Shown here one piece after another: positions 1 through 7,178 of a stretch of 64,000 nucleotides of DNA. This DNA comes from an uncultured Marinobacter sp. (GTDB lineage Bacteria; Pseudomonadota; Gammaproteobacteria; Pseudomonadales; Oleiphilaceae), in contig NZ_CANLBK010000001.1 of NCBI RefSeq assembly GCF_947488835.1, positions 1,426,001 through 1,490,000 on the forward strand. The letters run 5' to 3'. Each line of letters starts with the position of its first letter. Position 1 is the stretch's first letter. Made by a program: the position numbers and the translations under genes. The notes under the pieces are model-generated. The model was not told where the DNA came from. It made no database searches and was given only the letters and a program-made list of their open reading frames with translations.

Positions 1-690
1 CAGGCAGAAAAACCGGTCTGGATCGAATTTGCCATCCAGGGAGTCAACCCTGGATGGCTTGCCGTCAAAACCCAGGTAGTCGGCCATGGTGGCGCGGTTG
101 AAGTTGTTGATATCCCAAAGCCCGAGAAACGCCGGCACGTTGATACCGGCCATTTCAATGCCATTGTGTGGAGTGGCATAGGTAAACACCTTGTCCACCA
201 TCTGCCGAACGGCGGGGCTACTGATTCCACCATTCTGCAATAGGCACCGACACACCAGGCCGCCCATGGAGTGCGCCACCAGATTTACCCTGAATGCCGC
301 CCTAAGCTTCTGGTCGTCACCACATATTTGATCACGAATACTCAGAATCAAATCCCCCAGCTGCAGCGCCGCTGCGGGAATAGACAGCGGTTTGCCTTCG
401 CCAAAGTCCCTGTCTGCCTGATCGTAGTAACGGTAGATAACAACGGTTTTGGGGGTGATGTCCCGGTCGACCTCAGCGCCATCGGAAAACGCATCTGTAT
501 AACCGTAGTCTTTCATCAGGCGCATCATCGGGGATTCGAAAACCTGCTTGTAAACACTTCCGTCCCATGACTGGCGCACCTTGGTGGCGCCCAAGTTAAA
601 GCCCATATAGGGCATGGAGACAGTATCGGCAATTTCGCTGGCGGTCATGGCATAGCCACGAACGTAAATGATGGGGTGGAACTGGCTCAT
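1..690 (-). CDS. lipase-like alpha/beta hydrolase (3' end off window)
   Basis: The frame is open from an ATG at 690 to the window edge (230 codons), so the C-terminus is missing. The nucleophile elbow AHSMGG lies near residue 140, followed about 30 residues later by ATPHNG, a combination seen in triacylglycerol-lipase and PGAP1-like esterases. The N-terminus has the FHPIIYVRGYAMT strand typical of the first beta strand plus oxyanion loop. No signal peptide is visible, so it is probably cytoplasmic. The Ser of AHSMG is the expected nucleophile; the catalytic His would lie beyond the edge or in the conserved PHNG region. Substrate unknown. Confidence 0.8.
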   Translation of the reverse strand, partial: MSQFHPIIYVRGYAMTASEIADTVSMPYMGFNLGATKVRQSWDGSVYKQVFESPMMRLMKDYGYTDAFSDGAEVDRDITPKTVVIYRYYDQADRDFGEGKPLSIPAAALQLGDLILSIRDQICGDDQKLRAAFRVNLVAHSMGGLVCRCLLQNGGISSPAVRQMVDKVFTYATPHNGIEMAGINVPAFLGLWDINNFNRATMADYLGFDGKPSRVDSLDGKFDPDRFFCL

Positions 691-849
691 GAGTCGTGCA
701 TCCTTTCAGGCTGATCCTGCACTGATGCATGCGATATTCGTTCCGGAAGCTTGTTTATGCGTTAGCGGCTAGAACTTGCGAGCCGCAAGCCGCACTGCGG
801 CTGAATAATGTGTAAAAAAGGCTGACGAGTGCTGCCTTCAGGAACTTCT
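691..849. other. intergenic region downstream of small membrane gene
   Basis: This 159-bp stretch separates the hydrolase start (690) from the end of the small membrane gene (850). It contains a short GC hairpin, AGCCGC-act-GCGGCT, at 788-802, without a clear U-run on either strand. It should contain the hydrolase promoter, but I cannot identify convincing -35/-10 boxes. Confidence 0.4.
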
Positions 850-1029
850 TTAAAAAAAGTAGTAGCGAACAATCTGCGCGATAATCAACACCGCCACCAA
901 CGGGAAAATATACCGCGTCAGGTTGCCGTAGCTTTGGCCATCATCTTTCGGTGCATACTTTTCCACGAGCGGCAAAATAACGATAAGCGCCACAAACAGA
1001 ACAGCGAGAATTATCAACAACGTTTCCAT
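850..1029 (-). CDS. small two-segment membrane protein, 59 aa
   Basis: An ATG at 1029 is preceded by a good Shine-Dalgarno sequence (GGAG, 8-9 nt upstream). The protein begins METLLIILAVLFVALIVI, one membrane helix, then has a short polar loop (EKYAPKDDGQ) and a second helix (YIFPLVAVLIIAQIV), ending RYYFF. Strong hydrophobic periodicity, a good ribosome site and a clean stop support a real gene. Family not recognised; function unknown. It is probably an inner-membrane protein. Confidence 0.7.
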   Translation of the reverse strand: METLLIILAVLFVALIVILPLVEKYAPKDDGQSYGNLTRYIFPLVAVLIIAQIVRYYFF

Positions 1030-1288
1030 GGGATTTCTCCGTAAACTCCGGCTTGGGAAGCTACCGGCGTGCAGGCAATTACATCATAAGTTGACCACAG
1101 TTTGGCATCATGAATTGGGCGCTTTGGTCGCAAAGCGGACATTTGCATTGGTCTAGTAAACGGAGCTTTGCGACTTTTTTGGGGCAGCGAATCGGCGGAA
1201 AGTTTTTTGGAGCGCGGCAACGGTGAGCTATCTGCTCACCATTTGCAGCACAAGAGACTTTGGCCAGTGATGTGTAATCCGCCAAAAC

Positions 1289-1438
1289 TCAGAACAAGCG
1301 TTCCCCGTTATCCACTGGAGCCTCCGGTCTTACCAGAGTAACTGCGCCCTTCTCCGTCTGCACACCAGTGACCAGGCACTCCGATAAAAAGGGTCCGATC
1401 CGCAGTTCAACTTTTTCAAAATCGTCCCAAGTAATCAT
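1289..1438 (-). CDS. 49-aa ORF with CsaA-like N-terminus
   Basis: It starts at the ATG at 1438 behind an AAGGAG ribosome site and lies 22 bp downstream of the EamA gene, in the same direction. The first 15 residues, MITWDDFEKVELRIG, match the start of tRNA-binding (CsaA/EMAP-type) domains as I remember the family. The following 34 residues do not, and no other frame restores the domain. It may be a decayed or truncated CsaA gene, or an independent small protein. The coding potential rests on the ribosome site and operon position only. Confidence 0.45.
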   Translation of the reverse strand: MITWDDFEKVELRIGPFLSECLVTGVQTEKGAVTLVRPEAPVDNGERLF

Positions 1439-1459
1439 CACGCTGCTCCTTCGAGGTAG

Positions 1460-2359
1460 TTAGTCTTTTAACATTTCTGGCTCGGCAACCGCCCGGCTTT
1501 TCGCACGACCCGCGATCAAAGAACCAATGACGATCAGAATGCTGGCACTCAACACGGCAAATGTAGCCTCGCCGAATCCGGCAAGGATCAACAGGATCAC
1601 TGAAATGAGTGGCGCACTGTATGCCAGGGCTCCCAGTAACTGGATGTTTCCGTGTTTTACACCATGGTCCCAGGTAAAGAACGCTACGCCCACCGGTCCG
1701 AGGCCCAGCCCGATCACTGCAGTCCATTGGAGTAGGCCTTCTGGCCATACCGATTCCTCCCACAAAAGGTGGCAAATCAACGCCAGAATGGCCGTAACAC
1801 CGCAGAACCAGCCCACTGCATCGGTCGGTACCGAGCGAACCAGTCTGCTAAGAACGGAATAAGATGACCAGATCAGTGCACAGGACAGAGCCACCAGGTA
1901 ACCCGGCAGGTTCTCCCAGGCAAATCCGTCTGCATTACGGCTGATCAACAACCAGCAACCTGCTAGGGCAACTAGAGCCCCAACGATGTACTGAGCTCGT
2001 AGTTTCTCGCCCGGCAGGAAGGCCGACAATAGGACGATCAGCAGCGGCCATAGGTAAGCAAGAAGGCTGACTTCGACGGCCGGCGCCAGTGTCATGGCCT
2101 TGAAGTAGGCAAAGTGATATCCGAACAAGCCAACGATGCCGATGCACCATGCAAGTGGCGACTGCCGTAAATAACGCACACCAGAATGCCCCGAGAGAAT
2201 CCAACGACCGCACATCAACAGGAAAGCGATGCCGAAGGTCATGGCCATGAGCTGAAACTCTGGAATCTCACCACCGGAAAGCTTGGTCAGCAATGCCAAA
2301 GTGCCCCATAACAGAACGGAAATCGATCCGATCCAAGTTGCGGCGTTAACGGATGTCAT
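1460..2359 (-). CDS. EamA/DMT-family transporter
   Basis: This 299-aa inner-membrane protein has about ten hydrophobic segments arranged as two EamA halves, with a GLGLGPVGVAFFTWDHGVK signature in the second half. The frame stays open to 2557, but the ATG at 2359 (MTSVNAATWIG) has a GGGAGG ribosome site and opens directly into the first helix, so I chose it. The family exports amino acids or other small metabolites (YddG, RhaT, PecM relatives). The AraC-type gene immediately upstream on the same strand suggests inducible expression. Substrate unknown. Confidence 0.85.
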   Translation of the reverse strand: MTSVNAATWIGSISVLLWGTLALLTKLSGGEIPEFQLMAMTFGIAFLLMCGRWILSGHSGVRYLRQSPLAWCIGIVGLFGYHFAYFKAMTLAPAVEVSLLAYLWPLLIVLLSAFLPGEKLRAQYIVGALVALAGCWLLISRNADGFAWENLPGYLVALSCALIWSSYSVLSRLVRSVPTDAVGWFCGVTAILALICHLLWEESVWPEGLLQWTAVIGLGLGPVGVAFFTWDHGVKHGNIQLLGALAYSAPLISVILLILAGFGEATFAVLSASILIVIGSLIAGRAKSRAVAEPEMLKD

Positions 2360-2444
2360 GAAGCCCTCCCCGAAATTCTCATGTGTGAATGATTTCAGAA
2401 GGGTATCCAGTGCGAAGAAGAGAAACTTTCGAATCCTGGCGGAA

Positions 2445-3176
2445 CTATTTCGAAATACGGCGGAAGTGGCTGGGCGCTTTGCCAAAGTGGGCTCTGAACC
2501 GGTCGCTAAAGGCTGATAACGACGAATAGCCGACAGCGTCAGCAACTTGCTGGACACTGAACCCCGACGGCTCCAAAAGCCGCCAAGCTTCTTTCATTCG
2601 CAACTCTGTGAGGTATTGATGCGGCGTCATGCCGACCTGGCGCCGAAACAGATCGTTCAACTGCCGAATGCTCAGATGTGCCACGGCAGCCGTCTCGGCC
2701 AAGGACAAGCGTCGGCTGAAGTTTTCGTCCAGAAATTGTTTTGCGGCGTGAACTCTGCGGTCCAGCTTTAGCTGACTTCCATGGCGCTCCTGAAGCAACT
2801 GAATAAGCAGGAGTAGCATTTGATGTTGGGTAAAATCCGACTCAGTCCCATTTTGGAGCTGTGCGTGAAGGAACTGGACGTAATGGAGCAATGCTGGATC
2901 TAGGTCTACGAAACAAGGCAGCTTATCTAGCGCCGGGGCCAAGCCTTCGGGAACGTCTGCAACCAAAAACCGGTTATCGTCGGTCGCAGCGTATCCATGA
3001 CCAATTCCTGCGGGAATGATTGCTGCTCGACGCTGAGCAACCTCGCCTTCCCTGGTATCTACTGACAGAGATAATGTTCCGGCTAAGGGTAGTACCAGTT
3101 GATGATGGTCGTGGGAGTGACTTTTCCCCTCATCATCGTACGTTCGTATGTGCAGGCCAATCTCTGAATGCTTCAT
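2445..3176 (-). CDS. AraC-family transcriptional regulator
   Basis: This 243-aa regulator has an N-terminal cupin-like sensor region (residues 1-120, with the His-rich GKSHSHDHHQLVLPLAG strand) and a C-terminal AraC double helix-turn-helix (about 140-240), including the LNDLFRRQVGMTPHQYL and VGYSSLSAFSDRFR segments. It lies 85 bp upstream of the EamA transporter on the same strand, so it probably controls that transporter. A TATACT sequence lies only about 12 nt upstream of the ATG, suggesting a short leader. Confidence 0.9.
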   Translation of the reverse strand: MKHSEIGLHIRTYDDEGKSHSHDHHQLVLPLAGTLSLSVDTREGEVAQRRAAIIPAGIGHGYAATDDNRFLVADVPEGLAPALDKLPCFVDLDPALLHYVQFLHAQLQNGTESDFTQHQMLLLLIQLLQERHGSQLKLDRRVHAAKQFLDENFSRRLSLAETAAVAHLSIRQLNDLFRRQVGMTPHQYLTELRMKEAWRLLEPSGFSVQQVADAVGYSSLSAFSDRFRAHFGKAPSHFRRISK

Positions 3177-3487
3177 GTCACCAGTATAATCAGAAACATT
3201 TGAGAGTCCTCACATAACCACTCTTTCATCCGCGTCTCATCCATGATCCAGCCGGTTCATGAAAACGCGGGAAACTGGGAGTCATGAAGAAAGTGCATAG
3301 ATTAAACTTTATACTCTGTATTGCTTAGTTGGTCTCAAAGCGAATGTCCGCTTTTGTTTAAGATCAGACAGCGGGCATAAACATCACTCATCATAGTGAT
3401 TCAGTTTAATCATCCAGCCATCACCCCTGTCAGGCCTGGCTGACCACGACGAAGTGCCCCGTGAACAACGAGTCGAAACGGACCTTT
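3177..3487. other. intergenic region between LpxR-like gene and AraC gene
   Basis: The 311 bp holds the promoter side of the AraC gene and the 3' flank of the LpxR-like gene. I see no convincing ORF. A weak inverted repeat (CAGCCA ... TGGCTG) at about 3416-3443, just past the LpxR-like stop, could be a terminator, but it lacks a U-run. Confidence 0.4.
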
Positions 3488-4486
3488 CTATAATGCCCAA
3501 GAAACTGACAGCGTCCCAAAGCTGAAGTTATCTTTATGACGCTCGTCTTCGCTGGTCGAGGCACGCAGTGTGACGGCGGCCAGCAGGTAACCCCACTGCC
3601 AGGTAGCGCCCAGACCGAGCTGACCAATCAGCGGCCCTTCGTCAAAACGGTATGCCCCGGCATTGTCGTCAATATAGGAATAGCCTACATACTCCACGCC
3701 CAGCCCCACATACACGGACCAGCTACTGCCTGAATCCTTGAAAGAGCCCGGCAGGGCGACAGTTGAAGAGGTGCCTGCGTAATCCGGCACAAAATTTACT
3801 GGAAGATGCCTACCAAGCTGCCAGACCAACCCGGCTTTTGCAGAAGTTCGAAAACTCGACAACAGCCCAGCCCCAATCACCGACACACGCTGTTCAATGT
3901 TGCCGCCCTGCCCGAGCTGCAGCAGCTTTCGGCCATGCGCACCCTGAATGCCACCCACCACATCGGTTCCAAGCTGATTGCCCCAGCCTTGCGGCTTGTC
4001 GCTTCCAGTGGTTTTATGCACCCATTTCTGAACCGACTCGGCACCGCTTTCGGACCCAATAACGCCAATGTGCGCGCCAAAACCGGTAATCGTATCGGCG
4101 TCCCAGCTCCAGAGCGTGCCGCTGAGCGACAGGTGGCCGGCATAGGGAATATCGTCGAATTGCGGATCTTCAACCGTGATATCTTCAGGCGTAACCATGA
4201 ATTGCCGCAAACTCAGTGTAACCGCATGCTCTGAATCAGAAGCACCTATACCGGGCAGAAAGCGCAGGCCATCACGCAGAGTTCGGGCAAATCTTGCCGA
4301 CGTTCCATCGTTCTCGTCAGCGGTGTTCGTCAGATACGACAAGCGTACCCCGTTTGTATATCCGCGGTCGGTTCCGGTAAGCAGGTCGTTATCCCAGGAC
4401 AGGTTCACAACTTCTGCCTTCAGGCTGGCTGGCAAAACACCAATAACGAAAAACAGCAGGAGGGTACATTCGCAGCGACGACTCAA
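3488..4486 (-). CDS. LpxR-type lipid A 3'-O-deacylase family outer-membrane protein
   Basis: This 332-aa protein has a Sec signal peptide (residues 1-24, ending SLKA) and the DUF2219/LpxR hallmarks: the N-terminal DND..TGTDRGYTNGVRLSY segment, an IPYAGHLSLSG strand, and the FGAHIGVIG...VQKWVH...PQGWGNQL block that carries the active-site His in characterised LpxR. Alternating beta strands run to the C-terminus, which ends WAL. The family forms a 12-stranded outer-membrane barrel that removes the 3'-acyloxyacyl group from lipid A. The LpxR fold is well supported; activity is inferred. Confidence 0.85.
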   Translation of the reverse strand: MSRRCECTLLLFFVIGVLPASLKAEVVNLSWDNDLLTGTDRGYTNGVRLSYLTNTADENDGTSARFARTLRDGLRFLPGIGASDSEHAVTLSLRQFMVTPEDITVEDPQFDDIPYAGHLSLSGTLWSWDADTITGFGAHIGVIGSESGAESVQKWVHKTTGSDKPQGWGNQLGTDVVGGIQGAHGRKLLQLGQGGNIEQRVSVIGAGLLSSFRTSAKAGLVWQLGRHLPVNFVPDYAGTSSTVALPGSFKDSGSSWSVYVGLGVEYVGYSYIDDNAGAYRFDEGPLIGQLGLGATWQWGYLLAAVTLRASTSEDERHKDNFSFGTLSVSWAL

Positions 4487-4540
4487 ATCCAGTCTCTCCG
4501 GTTGATACTAAGGGTAACGAGCATGGCCTGATGTCAGGTC

Positions 4541-5776
4541 TCAGAGCAAAACAGGTTCCGGCAACCAACCCGCCAGCCCCATGAAATGGAAAAGGATGGT
4601 GAGCCCGCCAAAAATCAGAACCAGCGCAATGCCCAACTGACCGCCCGGGGCCATAAAGCCTCGTCGCCCACCCTTCAGTGTTCGGGACTTTCGGACCAGC
4701 AGCGCCGGAACAATACAGGCCCAGACCGCCGCAGCCGCACCGGCATAGCCAATGGCAAGAACGAAGCCAAACGGAAAAAACAACGACAGCAGCAAAGGCG
4801 GAATAAAAGTAATTGCCCAGGTTTTGGAGCGCCCTTTGCGATTATTATCGAAGCCCAGCAGGTCGGCCATGTAATCAAAGGTGCCCAAGCCAACGCCGAC
4901 AAAAGACGACAAAATGGCTGCCGTTGAGAAAGCACTGATGGTGGTCGCCACCCGCTCGGAATTGATGGCAAAACCAAGGGCGGCGAGCAGAACATCCACG
5001 TCACCGCCCTGGGCGACCACCGAGCCGAAATCCGCTCTCGGCAGATTGCCAAATATGCTGACCAGCCACACCAGGTAGAACATCAAAGCCACCAGTGTAC
5101 CGCCCAGAATGGCTTTCTGCGCCTTACTCTCCTCACCATAATAGGCGCGCATTGATGCCACCGAATGATGATAGCCGAAAGACGTCAGCGCCACTGGCAA
5201 CATCGCCATCGCATAGGGCGCATATTGGCCGTCGGCATTTGCGGTATCAAACAGAATAGCCGGGTCAATTCTTACCGCTAGCCCAGAGACGCCGAGTACA
5301 AAACTCACCAACATGAAAGTGATGAGCACCACCGAAAGTCGGTCCACAGCGCGGGTTGAGTGCCACACCACCAGGGAGGACAACAGGACAAAAACAACCG
5401 AAGCCAGCTTACTGTCGACCCCGGTCATGCTCTGCAAGATCAGGCCAGACGATGTGATGTAGGCATACAGGAGAATGCCGCCAACAAAGTACACCGTCAG
5501 ATTACTGAATGCGTTCACCCGGGAGCCGAGCAAGGATTTGGTAACGGTATTGAACGATGCCCGCAAACCGAAGTGCTTGAAGGCTTCCAGCAGCATCCAG
5601 CCGGACAGTGTCATCACCACCATGGTAAGCACCAGTGCCAGGCTGGACCAGATCGTCCAGGCACCAGCACCGGAACTGGGCAAGCCCAGCATACCGGCAC
5701 CGACGCAAACACTGGCAATAATACTCGCCCCACCAATCAGGGAAGGCCTGGATCTGGATTCTGCGCGGCCGGTCAA
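4541..5776 (-). CDS. aromatic amino acid permease (HAAAP family)
   Basis: This 411-aa polytopic inner-membrane protein has about 11 hydrophobic segments. The family motif GAGMLGLP lies at residues 27-34 in the first helix, and FGYHHSVASMRAYYGEE is the conserved loop of TyrP/Mtr-type permeases. These proteins import tyrosine, tryptophan or phenylalanine with protons. It stands alone between the LpxR-like and thioredoxin genes. Which amino acid it carries cannot be read from the sequence. Confidence 0.9.
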   Translation of the reverse strand: MTGRAESRSRPSLIGGASIIASVCVGAGMLGLPSSGAGAWTIWSSLALVLTMVVMTLSGWMLLEAFKHFGLRASFNTVTKSLLGSRVNAFSNLTVYFVGGILLYAYITSSGLILQSMTGVDSKLASVVFVLLSSLVVWHSTRAVDRLSVVLITFMLVSFVLGVSGLAVRIDPAILFDTANADGQYAPYAMAMLPVALTSFGYHHSVASMRAYYGEESKAQKAILGGTLVALMFYLVWLVSIFGNLPRADFGSVVAQGGDVDVLLAALGFAINSERVATTISAFSTAAILSSFVGVGLGTFDYMADLLGFDNNRKGRSKTWAITFIPPLLLSLFFPFGFVLAIGYAGAAAAVWACIVPALLVRKSRTLKGGRRGFMAPGGQLGIALVLIFGGLTILFHFMGLAGWLPEPVLL

Positions 5777-5946
5777 TGGGCCTCCTTCGTCGCGTATCAG
5801 CTTTTGGATTTAACAGCGGGCTATCTGAACCAAAGGAACTTATCCCACCATTCTGTGGATAACTTTGTGAAAAGGCGCGGGACAAGCCTGCTCAGGCCAG
5901 TTAAAACGGGCGTTCGATAAACATGACCGTTAACTGACCAGATCAA

Positions 5947-6303
5947 TTACTGCTCAGCCTTATCCTGTTGAATCGTCAAACAATATGGACGTTCTAATGC
6001 AGAGCGTACATCACCAATAGAGAAGACCCGGGAAAACTCGGCAAAGCGTTGCCCCTGAAACCACAGGTGAATCACTGGCAGTGAAAAAATGCTCCGTGAA
6101 GCACACAATGGCGCAGACGCCTGGCAATCAACATACGCCATCACCAGCGCAGGAAACTCCTCCCTGGCCATGCGCTCCAGTTGTGGTTTCACTGACTGGC
6201 AAACACCACAGCTTGTACCACCGTACAGCACAAGGGCAGCAGAACTCGTATTAACAAGCTCTACCAGTGCTCCTTCACTATCAACCACCCTCATGCTGCT
6301 CAC
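5947..6303 (-). CDS. thioredoxin-fold protein, CGVC active site
   Basis: This 118-aa protein has a single thioredoxin fold. The redox pair is C32-G-V-C35 in the GGTSCGVCQ motif, not the usual WCGPC, and SLPVIHLWFQG is the cis-Pro strand with the Pro retained. No signal peptide, so it is cytoplasmic. It starts 6 bp after the trxC stop, so the two are probably one transcript. The altered dipeptide suggests a different redox potential or partner from TrxC. Confidence 0.85.
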   Translation of the reverse strand: MSSMRVVDSEGALVELVNTSSAALVLYGGTSCGVCQSVKPQLERMAREEFPALVMAYVDCQASAPLCASRSIFSLPVIHLWFQGQRFAEFSRVFSIGDVRSALERPYCLTIQQDKAEQ

Positions 6304-6309
6304 CCGCCT

Positions 6310-6750
6310 TCAGCAACCGTTACTTTTCAACCACTGGTCAATCTGTCCCTGGTTCATAGCGCCACTTTGCCGGGCCAGTTCGCGGCCATTGCGGAACAGT
6401 ATCAAGGTAGGGATGCTGCGAATGTTGAATTGCCCTGCCGGTGCCGGGTGCTCTTCGGTATTGAGCTTGGCAAAACGCACCTTGCCCTGCCATCCGCGCG
6501 CAGCCTGCTCAAACTGCGGCGCCATCATTTTGCAGGGGCCACACCAGCTGGCCCAGAAATCTACAAGTACAGGTAGATCACTGCGCCCAGTGTGGGGAGC
6601 AAAGCTTTGCCCTGTCAGCTCAAGCACCTGGTCTGGCCACAAGGGCTGCTTGCAGGCTCCGCAGTTACCGCCAGAGGCCAGGCGAGCTGCTGGCACACGG
6701 TTCAACTTATCGCAGTGTGGACAAACCACATGTTTAAGATCGTCACTCAT
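6310..6750 (-). CDS. trxC: thioredoxin 2 with N-terminal zinc ribbon
   Basis: This 146-aa cytoplasmic thioredoxin has two N-terminal CxxC pairs (C10/C13 and C30/C33), the zinc-binding extension diagnostic of TrxC, followed by a standard thioredoxin domain with WCGPC (C70, C73) and the SIPTLILF cis-Pro strand. E. coli TrxC reduces disulfides and is induced by OxyR. Here it is followed closely by a second thioredoxin-fold gene. Confidence 0.95.
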   Translation of the reverse strand: MSDDLKHVVCPHCDKLNRVPAARLASGGNCGACKQPLWPDQVLELTGQSFAPHTGRSDLPVLVDFWASWCGPCKMMAPQFEQAARGWQGKVRFAKLNTEEHPAPAGQFNIRSIPTLILFRNGRELARQSGAMNQGQIDQWLKSNGC

Positions 6751-6794
6751 GTATTCACCTCACAACACACAACGTCGATTGTCCCACCTGTCGT

Positions 6795-7178
6795 CTAGAA
6801 GTTGGACAGTTCATCCTGCAGGTCTTTTTTCAGTTCATCTGCTTTTGTTATCCACAGAGTTTTATCGGCTCCCGGGAATACGCCCACTTGCAGCCCGTCT
6901 TTCGCCAATCCCGGTACCCATTTCTTGAAGAAATCTGGCAGCGAGATGCTTTTCGGGGTCAAACCATCTGCCCCCTTGGCATATTCAACGGCAAATTCGG
7001 AACTGGGCCAAACCGGCAAATGTGCGACACCGTCGTCCTCCGACACTATGGACAGGAAGCGGCTTTCCGAATTAACGAGTATCCAGATCTCCCGCTCTTC
7101 CAATACTTCACTAAGGAAGTAGTCGTATCTCTCTTCACCATCCATTTCGAGTACGCTGGCTAGCTCTTCGCTATTCAT
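6795..7178 (-). CDS. DUF2750 family protein
   Basis: This 127-aa acidic cytoplasmic protein contains the ERYDYFLSEVLEEREIW segment and later KKWVPGLAKDGLQVGVFPG, which I recognise as DUF2750. Its ATG overlaps the stop of the upstream DUF2339 gene (ATGA at 7175-7178), indicating translational coupling. The molecular function of DUF2750 is unknown. Confidence 0.8.
   Translation of the reverse strand: MNSEELASVLEMDGEERYDYFLSEVLEEREIWILVNSESRFLSIVSEDDGVAHLPVWPSSEFAVEYAKGADGLTPKSISLPDFFKKWVPGLAKDGLQVGVFPGADKTLWITKADELKKDLQDELSNF

Noticed and set aside
788..802. Terminator after the 59-aa membrane gene
   Set aside because: A short hairpin exists, but neither strand has a U-run and the stem is only 6 bp.
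1079..1285. 68-codon minus-strand frame with several cysteines (CKCPLC)
   Set aside because: It starts at a TTG without a ribosome site, another equally long frame overlaps it, and it matches no family I know. 1030-1288 was left without a gene.
5360..5920. 186-codon plus-strand frame over the aromatic permease
   Set aside because: Its composition is that of an antisense shadow; the minus strand encodes a clear HAAAP permease in the same DNA.
6089..6928. 279-codon plus-strand frame across the thioredoxin genes
   Set aside because: It is antisense to three well-supported genes, including trxC, and shows no recognisable domain.
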